In this document: piece by piece, positions 1 to 5,675 of the stretch | Layout: every line of letters begins with the position of its first letter | How positions within the stretch are numbered: the first letter of the stretch is position 1 | The notes under the pieces: model-generated | The model's database searches: none | What the model was told of the DNA's origin: nothing | The model's input: only the letters and a program-made list of their open reading frames with translations | Program-made: the position numbers and the translations under genes | Origin: an uncultured Enterococcus sp. | GTDB taxonomy: Bacteria > Bacillota > Bacilli > Lactobacillales > Enterococcaceae | DNA length: 5,699 nt | Direction: 5' to 3' | Assembly: GCA_946409145.1 (NCBI GenBank) | Contig: CAMJVA010000107.1 | Coordinates: forward strand, 1-5,699

Positions 1-873
1 GCTTTTGCTTGTCTTTTAAATGAAGGAGATGAAGTCTTAATTCCTGTCCCTTTTTGGGTGAGTTATGAAGAACAAGTAAAATTAGTAGGTGGCGTTCCTG
101 TTTTTGTTCAGCCAAAAGATCAAGTCACTAAAAAAATTACGCCAAAAGATTTAGAACAAGTAGCGACTGAAAAAACCAAAATTTTATTAATTAATTCTCC
201 TTCTAATCCAACAGGGATGATTTATACTAAAGAAGAATTAACAGCTTTAGGTGTCTTTGCGTTACAACATAATATTTTTATTGTGGCTGACGATATTTAC
301 TCCAGACTGATTTATCATGGGAATACTTTTTCTTCTATGGTCATGACTACGCCAGAAATTAGAGAAAATTGTTTAATTGTCACGGGGGTTTCTAAAACTT
401 ATGCCATGACCGGTTGGCGGATTGGTTTTGCTTTTGGCCCAGAAAAATTAATTAAAGCAATGGGGAACCTGCAATCCCATACTACTAGTAATCCTACAAC
501 AGTGAGTCAATATGCGGCTTTAGAGGCCTTATTAGGAAAACAAGAAAATGCTTTTGAAATGCAAGATGAATTTGCTAAACGTTTGGACAAAGCTTACAAC
601 TTAGTAAAAGAACTACCTGGATTTTCTTTAGAAAAACCTCAAGGAGCTTTTTATTTATTTCCTAAAGTCACTGAAGCAATGAAGTTGTGTCAAGTAACAG
701 ATGTTGATGAATTTGTTTCGTTACTCTTAGAAGAAACAGGAGTAGCGGTAGTTTCTGGGCGTAGTTTTGGAGATTCTCAAGCCATTCGCATTAGTTATGC
801 CGTTCACGAAGAAGTTTTTCAAGAAGCAATGGAAAGAATCCTTGCTTTTTTACAGAACAAAAGATTAAAATAA
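1..873 (+). CDS. aspB: Aspartate aminotransferase-type PLP enzyme (AspB-like), 5' end missing
   Basis: Class I aminotransferase that would exchange the amino group between aspartate and 2-oxoglutarate in the cytoplasm. The frame is open from base 1, so the gene starts upstream; 290 residues are visible and about 100 are missing for a family of about 390-400. In visible-fragment numbering, the PFWVSY segment (residues 17-22) carries the tryptophan that stacks on the cofactor. SNPTG (68-72) has the cofactor asparagine and DDIY (97-100) the aspartate and tyrosine. SKTYAMTGWRIG (131-142) contains the Schiff-base lysine K132, and RISYA near the end has the substrate-carboxylate arginine R263. The GTG at 58 is internal and not a start. 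The gene lies 28 bases before asnS with no terminator between, an order also known from Bacillus. Aspartate as substrate is inferred from similarity and context; another amino acid is possible. Confidence 0.9.
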   Translation, partial: AFACLLNEGDEVLIPVPFWVSYEEQVKLVGGVPVFVQPKDQVTKKITPKDLEQVATEKTKILLINSPSNPTGMIYTKEELTALGVFALQHNIFIVADDIYSRLIYHGNTFSSMVMTTPEIRENCLIVTGVSKTYAMTGWRIGFAFGPEKLIKAMGNLQSHTTSNPTTVSQYAALEALLGKQENAFEMQDEFAKRLDKAYNLVKELPGFSLEKPQGAFYLFPKVTEAMKLCQVTDVDEFVSLLLEETGVAVVSGRSFGDSQAIRISYAVHEEVFQEAMERILAFLQNKRLK

Positions 874-901
874 GGACATTGAAACAAAAGGAGCGAAGAA
901 A

Positions 902-2200
902 ATGAAAGAAATTTCCATTATTGATGCCAAAGATCATGTTGGTGAAATTGTAAAAATTGGCGCTTGGGTTGCCAATAAAAGATCTTCAGGCAAAATTGCC
1001 TTTTTAGAATTAAGAGATGGCACGGCTTATTTCCAAGGAGTCGTGGTTAAAAATGAAGTAGGGGAAGAGACTTTTAATCTTGCTAAAAATTTAAATCAAG
1101 AAACTTCGATTATTTTAACAGGAGAAATTAGAGAAGATACTCGTTCTCATTTTGGTTATGAAATTGGCATTAAATCTTTAGAAGTTGTGGGAGAAAGTCA
1201 CGATTATCCCATTACACCAAAAGAACATGGAACAGACTTTTTAATGGATCACCGTCATTTGTGGTTAAGAAGTTCCAGACAACATGCTATTATGCTTATT
1301 AGAAATGAAATTATTCGTGCTACCTATGAATTTTTTAACAGGAATGGTTTCGTTAAAATTGATCCACCTATTTTAACAGGTTCTGCTCCAGAAGGAACGA
1401 CTGATTTATTTGAAACAGATTACTTTGACCAAAAAGCTTATTTATCTCAAAGTGGTCAGTTATATATGGAAGCTGCAGCCATGGCTTTTGGAAAAGTTTT
1501 TTCTTTTGGTCCAACTTTTCGGGCAGAAAAATCCAAAACTCGCCGTCATTTAATTGAATTTTGGATGATTGAACCAGAAATGGCTTTTTGTCATCAAGAA
1601 GAAAGTTTAGAAGTTCAAGAACAATATATTGCTTACCTTGTTCAAAGCGTCTTAGATCATTGTGATTATTCTTTAACTGTTCTTGGAAGAGATAAGGAAT
1701 TATTAAAACGCTATACACAACTTCCTTTCCCAAGAATTTCTTATGATGATGCTATTGAACTTTTAGAAAAAAATGGCTTTGACGATATTAAATGGGGAGA
1801 TGATTTTGGTTCTCCTCATGAAACCTTTATTGCCAACTCCTTTGAAAAACCAGTCTTTATTTTGAACTATCCAAAAGGAATTAAACCATTTTACATGAAA
1901 CCACATCCAACAAGGGAAGATATTGTGATTTGTGCTGATTTAATTGCTCCAGAAGGTTATGGAGAAATTATTGGAGGCTCTGAAAGAGAAACAGATTATG
2001 ATGCCCTTCTTGAACAAATTAAAGCTTTTGGACTTTCTGAAGAAGACTATCAGTGGTATTTAGATTTAAGACGGTTTGGTTCTGTTCCACATTCAGGCTT
2101 TGGTTTAGGTTTAGAAAGAGCGATTACTTGGATTTCAGGAATTGAACATATTCGAGAAGCTAGTCCCTTCCCACGTTTATTAAACCGTATTTACCCATAA
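902..2200 (+). CDS. asnS: Asparagine--tRNA ligase (AsnRS)
   Basis: Cytoplasmic class IIb aminoacyl-tRNA synthetase that joins asparagine to tRNA-Asn using ATP. The 432 residues match the usual AsnRS length and are much shorter than bacterial AspRS (about 590). Residues 1-105 form the OB-fold anticodon-binding domain (GAWVANKRSSGKIAF at 20-34). Motif 1 covers about 132-155 and ends at P155. Motif 2 runs from FRAEKSKTRRH (206-216) to EPEMAF (224-229). Motif 3 is GFGLGLERAITW (399-410), with ATP-binding R407. The GSAPEGTTDLF and YLSQSGQLY segments are typical of AsnRS. AAAAGGAG at 886-893 sits 8 bases before the ATG and supports this start. The 28-base gap after aspB leaves no room for its own T-box leader, so any such control must act upstream of aspB, outside the window. 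All three class II motifs are intact. Confidence 0.97.
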   Translation: MKEISIIDAKDHVGEIVKIGAWVANKRSSGKIAFLELRDGTAYFQGVVVKNEVGEETFNLAKNLNQETSIILTGEIREDTRSHFGYEIGIKSLEVVGESHDYPITPKEHGTDFLMDHRHLWLRSSRQHAIMLIRNEIIRATYEFFNRNGFVKIDPPILTGSAPEGTTDLFETDYFDQKAYLSQSGQLYMEAAAMAFGKVFSFGPTFRAEKSKTRRHLIEFWMIEPEMAFCHQEESLEVQEQYIAYLVQSVLDHCDYSLTVLGRDKELLKRYTQLPFPRISYDDAIELLEKNGFDDIKWGDDFGSPHETFIANSFEKPVFILNYPKGIKPFYMKPHPTREDIVICADLIAPEGYGEIIGGSERETDYDALLEQIKAFGLSEEDYQWYLDLRRFGSVPHSGFGLGLERAITWISGIEHIREASPFPRLLNRIYP

Positions 2201-2218
2201 GAAAAGGAGTTTTACTCA

Positions 2219-2866
2219 ATGCAAATTTTTCCAAATGATCGAATTGTTTTTTTCGGAGATAGTATTACTGATGCCAACCGGGATAAAAATGATTCAGAAG
2301 ATTTAGGTCATGGTTTTCCTTTATTTATTGCCGCTCAATTAGGAGCAAAATATCCTGAAATGAATTTTAGTTTTTATAACCGAGGAAATTCTGGGGATAA
2401 AGCGTCTGATTTAAATAATAGAATCGAACAAGATGTTTTATCTTTAATGCCTGATGTTGTGTCTATTATGGTGGGAATTAATGATACTTGGCATAATGTG
2501 GAACAACCTGATTTTGGTTCAAAAAAAGCCGCGGATGCCTTTGAAAAAGAATACCGAAAAATTTTAATGACCTTAAAAGATGCTGGTATTTCTCGTTTGA
2601 TTTTAATGGAACCTTTTGTGTTACCTATTCCTAAAAATCGGACCACTTGGCGAGTGGATTTAGATCAAAAAATCCAAATTATTCGCTTATTAGCAGCTGA
2701 ATTTCATGCAGAATTTATTTCCTTAGATGGCTTAATGAATGCAGCAGGCATTCGTCACGGTTTTGAACTTTACACAAAAGATGGGGTTCATCCAACACCT
2801 ATTGGTTATGGTTTAATTACTGAAGAATGGATGAGACATGTTCAACCAACAATGGATTTAAAATAA
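2219..2866 (+). CDS. Cytoplasmic SGNH/GDSL hydrolase, Axe2-like esterase
   Basis: Small serine esterase of 215 residues with all SGNH blocks. Block I is FFGDSIT (11-17) with nucleophile S15, block II NRGNSGD (54-60) supplies the oxyanion glycine, block III is GIND (86-89) with N88, and block V is DGVHPT (188-193) with D188 and H191. There is no signal peptide or membrane segment, so it acts in the cytoplasm. The start, the SIMVGINDTW segment and the length recall Geobacillus acetyl-xylan esterase Axe2 from memory, suggesting removal of acetyl groups from an imported sugar or oligosaccharide; the substrate is inference. AAAAGGAG at 2202-2209 lies 9 bases before the ATG. The gene follows asnS by 18 bases and is followed by a strong terminator, so it is the last gene of the unit. 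A lysophospholipase or other acyl esterase role cannot be excluded. Confidence 0.9.
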   Translation: MQIFPNDRIVFFGDSITDANRDKNDSEDLGHGFPLFIAAQLGAKYPEMNFSFYNRGNSGDKASDLNNRIEQDVLSLMPDVVSIMVGINDTWHNVEQPDFGSKKAADAFEKEYRKILMTLKDAGISRLILMEPFVLPIPKNRTTWRVDLDQKIQIIRLLAAEFHAEFISLDGLMNAAGIRHGFELYTKDGVHPTPIGYGLITEEWMRHVQPTMDLK

Positions 2867-2877
2867 AAAGTTTTTTT

Positions 2878-2906
2878 CAGAGTAGAGAAATCTACTCTGT
2901 TTTTTT
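2878..2906 (+). terminator. Rho-independent terminator of the aspB-asnS-esterase unit
   Basis: A perfect 9-bp stem (CAGAGTAGA at 2878-2886, TCTACTCTG at 2891-2899) is closed by a GAAA tetraloop (2887-2890) and followed by seven T (2900-2906). It begins 11 bases after the esterase stop codon. The sequence before the left arm is T-rich rather than A-rich, so it should work mainly on the + strand. Confidence 0.93.
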
Positions 2907-2949
2907 GGGCAAAAAAGCTTTTTAAGTATAAAAAAATAAGTTGTTAAAA

Positions 2950-2976
2950 ATCTTTGAAATGTTTATTTTTCAAGAT
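2950..2976. repeat. Imperfect dyad upstream of the degV promoter
   Basis: ATCTTTGAAA (2950-2959) and TTTCAAGAT (2968-2976) pair along nine positions with one bulged T, around an 8-base AT-rich centre. It has no T tract typical of a terminator and lies just upstream of the proposed -35, so it is a possible operator or activator site. The AT-rich composition makes a chance origin likely. Confidence 0.25.
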
Positions 2977-2984
2977 TAATTTTA

Positions 2985-3013
2985 ATGAAAAAGGCGTTTT
3001 CTTCTGTTATACT
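2985..3013 (+). promoter_or_regulatory. Promoter of the degV-family gene (extended -10)
   Basis: The -10 box TATACT (3008-3013) is preceded by TG and one base (3005-3007), which makes an extended -10. A -35-like ATGAAA (2985-2990, four of six matches to TTGACA) lies 17 bases upstream of the -10. Transcription would start near 3020, giving a leader of about 30 bases before the ATG at 3050. It is the best sigma-A-type promoter in the 183-base gap. A TTGAAA at 2954-2959 was considered, but it has no -10 at proper spacing. Confidence 0.7.
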
Positions 3014-3049
3014 TAAACCATAAGTTTTTATAGAAAGTGTGGACGCATA

Positions 3050-3892
3050 ATGAACAAGGTAAAAATTGTGACTGATTCATCCTGTACTATGGATTATAAA
3101 TTATTAAAAGAATTAAATATTACCATGATTCCTCTTTCGGTGATGTTAGATGGGGTCATTTATCCTGCTGATGAAAATTTTGATAACCAAGAATTCATGG
3201 CAACCATGGAAAAAAGTAAAGTTTTACCAAAAACCAGTCAACCACCTATTGGCGTTTTTGCTGAAACCTATGAAAAATTAACAGAAGATGGTTCTACGGT
3301 GATTTCTCTTCATTTAACAGAAAACTTATCTGGAACGGTAGAAGCTGCTCGTCAAGCAAGTCATTTAGTAAAAGGAAACGTCATTGTAGTAGATAGTGAA
3401 TTTATTGACCAATCCCTATCTTTTCAAGTGATTAAAGCTGCAGAAATGGCACAAGCAGGAAAAGATGTTGACGAGATTTTAGCAGCTTGTAAAACGATCG
3501 AAAAAAATTCAAAACTCTTTATTGGTATTTCCACCTTAGAAAATTTAGTCAAAGGCGGCCGAATTTCTCGGGCAACAGGAGTGGTTACTAATTTATTAAA
3601 TGTAAAAATTGTCATGGAATTAAAAGAAGGACATTTACTACCTGTGGCTAAAGGACGAGGTAAAAAAGCCTTTTTCAAATGGCTACAAGAATTAAAAGGG
3701 GAATTACAAAAACAAACCATTGAAAAAATTGGTGTTTCTTTTGCTGGAAATGAATCTGTTGCAAAAGAAATTGCCGCAGAGTTAAAAGAATTATTTCCTC
3801 ACATTGATATTCCAGTTTTTCACACAAATCCCATTGTAGCTACTCATGCTGGAGATGGAGCATTTGCTATTATGTATTACACAAAACCTTAG
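3050..3892 (+). CDS. DegV family fatty-acid-binding protein (FakB-like)
   Basis: Soluble cytoplasmic protein of 280 residues, the usual DegV length. Family knowledge: DegV/FakB proteins hold a fatty acid while the kinase FakA phosphorylates its carboxyl group, feeding exogenous fatty acids into phospholipid synthesis. Visible marks in order are VTDSSC (7-12), PKTSQPP (60-66), LSGTVEAA (93-100), VVDSE (113-117), LENLVKGGRISR (163-174), LLNVKIVMEL (182-191), the KGRGKKA loop (201-207) and the C-terminal THAGDGAFAI (265-274). Most relatives I remember have GPG where this has GDG. The ribosome site is weak: only GGA at 3041-3043, 6 bases before the ATG. The gene has its own promoter and is followed 13 bases later by a terminator, so it can be a single-gene transcript. 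Its chain-length preference cannot be read from the sequence, and several DegV paralogues usually coexist in one genome. Confidence 0.93.
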   Translation: MNKVKIVTDSSCTMDYKLLKELNITMIPLSVMLDGVIYPADENFDNQEFMATMEKSKVLPKTSQPPIGVFAETYEKLTEDGSTVISLHLTENLSGTVEAARQASHLVKGNVIVVDSEFIDQSLSFQVIKAAEMAQAGKDVDEILAACKTIEKNSKLFIGISTLENLVKGGRISRATGVVTNLLNVKIVMELKEGHLLPVAKGRGKKAFFKWLQELKGELQKQTIEKIGVSFAGNESVAKEIAAELKELFPHIDIPVFHTNPIVATHAGDGAFAIMYYTKP

Positions 3893-3905
3893 GAAAAGCT
3901 AAATG

Positions 3906-3951
3906 AAAAACGGTTCATCCCAAACCTGTGATTTTGTGATGAGCCGTTTTT
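3906..3951. terminator. Terminator between degV-family gene and ypmR, possibly bidirectional
   Basis: ACGGTTCATC (3910-3919) pairs with GATGAGCCGT (3938-3947) over 10 bp with one G-U pair. After a single C-T mismatch, CAAA (3921-3924) pairs with TTTG (3933-3936) around an 8-base loop. Five A precede the stem (3906-3910, the last one part of it) and five T end it (3947-3951), so it could stop transcription from either side. No - strand gene is seen here, so its main task should be ending the degV transcript. Confidence 0.88.
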
Positions 3952-3961
3952 GTCTTATTAT
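3934..3961 (+). promoter_or_regulatory. Weak candidate promoter for ypmR, overlapping the terminator
   Basis: TATTAT (3956-3961, five of six matches to TATAAT) has TTGTGA (3934-3939, four of six matches to TTGACA) 16 bases upstream. Transcription would begin near 3968, at the ribosome site itself, leaving a leader of only about 15 bases. It is the only promoter-like pair I see between the degV stop and ypmR. The -35 half lies inside the terminator stem. Terminator read-through is an equally good explanation for ypmR expression. Confidence 0.25.
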
Positions 3962-3967
3962 TTTTAT

Positions 3968-3977
3968 GGAAGAGGGG
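3968..3977 (+). promoter_or_regulatory. Ribosome binding site that decides the ypmR start
   Basis: GGAAGAGGGG ends 5 bases before the ATG at 3983 and only 2 bases before the adjacent ATG at 3980. The spacing favours 3983. A TTG at 3950 in the same frame is rejected because it lies in the T tract of the terminator and has no ribosome site. Confidence 0.7.
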
Positions 3978-3982
3978 ATATG

Positions 3983-4999
3983 ATGAAAAAATGGCATCGA
4001 GTAATTAGTTATCTTATTGTTATTCTGGTTGGAGTGATGGCCAGTTTTTTAGTGTTATCTTTTTTACTTCCAGGAGAAGAAGGACTTTTAGAACATGGAC
4101 AAAAGGTTGAAAAGAAAAATGCCAAAACAGAAGTGTCCATGGTTTCTTTAGGAGATTCATTAACTGAAGGAATTGGAGATGAAACGAATCAAGGAGGCTA
4201 TGTTCCCATTGTGGCGTCAGATTTAAAAAGTTATTTTTCTATAAATGTGACGACTAAAAATTTTGGGAAAAGTGGCGATCGGTCTGATCAAATTTTAAAA
4301 CGTTTAAAAGAAAATAAAGAACAACAAGAAGCCTTAAAAAAAGCGGATTTTGTAGTATTGACAGTTGGGGCAAATGATTTAATGAAAACCGTTCGCAAAG
4401 AGTTATTTAATGAGCTGTCCATTGCTACTTTTAAAGCTCCAGGAAATGAGTATAAAACTCATTTATTAAATTTATTTACTGAAATTAGGAAATATGCTCC
4501 AGATCTGCCAATTTATGTTTTTGGAATTTATAATCCTTTTTATGTTTATTTTACGCAAATCACTGAGTTACAAGAAATTGTAAATTACTGGAACGAACTT
4601 TCAGAAGAAACAGTAAAGAGTCAAAAAAAATGTTATTTTGTGCCCATTAATGACCTTTTGTCTAATGGAAGTGACGCTACAAAAAGTAATCCCTCAAGTA
4701 ATGTCTCAAGTAGCGATTCCTCAAAAGAAACAGAAAAAAATGGTGAAACCCTGCCATCAAGTGAAGAAAGTTCAGGGATAAAGAAGAATAAAAATCAATC
4801 CTCTACAGAGAAAAAAATCACCGGAAGTTCTTCTGATGATACTACCTCTAGTGAAGAAGTTAGTGGCAATGATTTAATATTTGCTGAAGATAATTTCCAT
4901 CCTAATATTTTAGGGTATCAAAAAATGGCCACAGCTTTAAAAGAAAAACTCATTCAAACCCAGGGACTTTGGTTAAAGGAGGTTAGAAGCGATGAATAA
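3983..4999 (+). CDS. ypmR: Membrane-anchored SGNH/GDSL hydrolase (YpmR-like)
   Basis: Predicted lipase/acylhydrolase of 338 residues, held in the membrane with its catalytic domain outside. MKKWHR is followed by one hydrophobic helix (about residues 8-29) and no lipobox cysteine, so it is a signal anchor, not a lipoprotein. Block I is SLGDSLTEG (56-64) with nucleophile S59. Block II is FGKSGDRSD (94-102), block III is VGAND (128-132) with N131, and block V is DNFHPN (303-308) with D303 and H306. Residues 227-294 form a hydrophilic serine-rich insert between the last core strand and block V. The start is set by GGAAGAGGGG at 3968-3977; ATG 3980 is possible. The next gene overlaps its stop by 8 bases. 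B. subtilis ypmR-ypmS has the same order, from memory. The substrate is unknown: a lipid or an acylated cell-wall polymer are both plausible. Confidence 0.88.
   Translation: MKKWHRVISYLIVILVGVMASFLVLSFLLPGEEGLLEHGQKVEKKNAKTEVSMVSLGDSLTEGIGDETNQGGYVPIVASDLKSYFSINVTTKNFGKSGDRSDQILKRLKENKEQQEALKKADFVVLTVGANDLMKTVRKELFNELSIATFKAPGNEYKTHLLNLFTEIRKYAPDLPIYVFGIYNPFYVYFTQITELQEIVNYWNELSEETVKSQKKCYFVPINDLLSNGSDATKSNPSSNVSSSDSSKETEKNGETLPSSEESSGIKKNKNQSSTEKKITGSSSDDTTSSEEVSGNDLIFAEDNFHPNILGYQKMATALKEKLIQTQGLWLKEVRSDE
4661..4864 (+). other. Serine-rich low-complexity insert within the ypmR product
   Basis: These 68 codons (residues 227-294 of the 338-residue protein) encode 22 serines, with most of the rest Thr, Glu, Asp, Lys, Asn and Gly and almost no large hydrophobic residues. 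The stretch lies between VPINDLL and the block V segment EDNFHPN, and is predicted to be a disordered surface loop. It is not an exact DNA tandem repeat. The reading frame is kept on both sides and the catalytic Asp and His follow it intact. Confidence 0.85.
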
Positions 5000-5675
5000 T
5001 TCTTCTAGAAAAGAAGCGGAAACAACAAAAAAAAGTTCTCAAAATCGACCTAAAAAATTAACTTTTAAAACAAAAATTAATTGGTGGAAAGTCGCCACTT
5101 TAACCATGATTGGCTTTTTCATTGGGGGCGGCATTTATTTATTTTCTTTAATGAGTTCTGATAGAGAAGCAGATTTTACTCCAACGCCTACAGAAATAAC
5201 TGGCGACGCTACAGAGCTTTTAACCATGGAAACGAATAAAGAAAAAGTGAATACCTTAATTGATCATTATTTAGATGAGTATTTAAGCTCTGATAAAATT
5301 AAATATGAATTTTATTTAGAAAACCAAGCTCTTTTAAAAGGAACTTTTGAATTATTAGGCTATCCTTTAGCTTTTTATCTTTACTTTGAACCTTATGTTA
5401 TGGAAAATGGAAATGTCCAATTAAAAGCGCGCTCTGTTTCCATTGGGGCTTTAGGAATTCCCATGAAAGAAGTGCTGCGTTATATTTCTAAAAATTTAGA
5501 TTTTCCTAAGTGGATTACATTTAACTTAAATGAAGAAACAATTATTGTACATTTAGACGAATTTGATTTAGTATCAGGACTTAAAATACATGCTGAAAAG
5601 ATTAATTTAATTGATGATGAAATTAAATTTAGTCTCTATCTTGATCAAACTAAAGGGAGTGATAAAAATGACTAA
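4992..5675 (+). CDS. ypmS: YpmS-like DUF2140 single-pass membrane protein
   Basis: Protein of unknown function, 227 residues. Residues 1-31 are a polar, lysine-rich cytoplasmic tail, about 32-54 (VATLTMIGFFIGGGIYLF core) form one membrane helix, and 55-227 are a mixed alpha/beta domain expected outside the cell. GTFELLGYPLAFYLYFEPY (117-135), the SIGALGIPMKEVL stretch (150-162) and FPKWITFNL (171-179) look like the DUF2140/YpmS family as I remember it; no catalytic motif is evident. The N-terminal tail seems long for the family. A near-perfect AAAGGAGGT (4975-4983) lies 9 bases before the ATG, inside the end of ypmR, and the start overlaps the ypmR stop as ATGAATAA. Such coupling suggests matched amounts of the two proteins. 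A helper or substrate-presenting role for the YpmR-like hydrolase is inference from topology and gene order only. Confidence 0.83.
   Translation: MNNSSRKEAETTKKSSQNRPKKLTFKTKINWWKVATLTMIGFFIGGGIYLFSLMSSDREADFTPTPTEITGDATELLTMETNKEKVNTLIDHYLDEYLSSDKIKYEFYLENQALLKGTFELLGYPLAFYLYFEPYVMENGNVQLKARSVSIGALGIPMKEVLRYISKNLDFPKWITFNLNEETIIVHLDEFDLVSGLKIHAEKINLIDDEIKFSLYLDQTKGSDKND

Larger units (their letters stand above)
2921..3017. repeat. 11-bp perfect inverted repeat, one arm over the degV -10 box
   Basis: TTTAAGTATAA at 2921-2931 is the exact reverse complement of TTATACTTAAA at 3007-3017, with 75 bases between. The right arm contains the TATACT -10 box of the proposed degV promoter. The left arm presents the same TATACT on the - strand (2925-2930), but I see no good -35 for it. 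It could be a pair of sites for a DNA-binding protein, or chance in AT-rich DNA. Confidence 0.4.

Noticed and set aside
58..60. GTG as start of the aminotransferase
   Set aside because: The frame is open from base 1 and upstream codons (EGDEVLIPVPFW) match the conserved aminotransferase fold, so the gene is cut by the window edge.
874..901. Possible T-box leader before asnS
   Set aside because: Only 28 bases separate aspB and asnS, far too short for a T-box. Any such element would be upstream of the window.
1368..1733. 121-residue open frame on the - strand inside asnS
   Set aside because: It lies wholly within a well-conserved AsnRS gene that covers motif 2, has no recognisable domain, and is explained by the AT-rich code on the other strand.
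2374..2646. 90-residue open frame on the - strand inside the Axe2-like esterase gene
   Set aside because: The + strand frame has all SGNH blocks. The reverse frame has no family features.
2912..2923. AAAAAGCTTTTT palindrome as a terminator or operator
   Set aside because: It is a 12-base palindrome with no loop room and a low-complexity sequence, so it is likely chance beside the real terminator.
3424..3720. 98-residue open frame on the - strand inside the degV-family gene
   Set aside because: It is a shadow of a clearly conserved DegV protein, with no promoter or domain of its own.
3927..3940. Direct repeat TGTGAT twice in the ypmR-side terminator loop
   Set aside because: Six-base copies two bases apart are expected by chance, and the second copy is explained by the stem.
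3950..3982. N-terminal extension of YpmR from TTG 3950
   Set aside because: The codon lies in the terminator T tract without a ribosome site. ATG 3983 has GGAAGAGGGG at good distance and gives a normal signal-anchor start.
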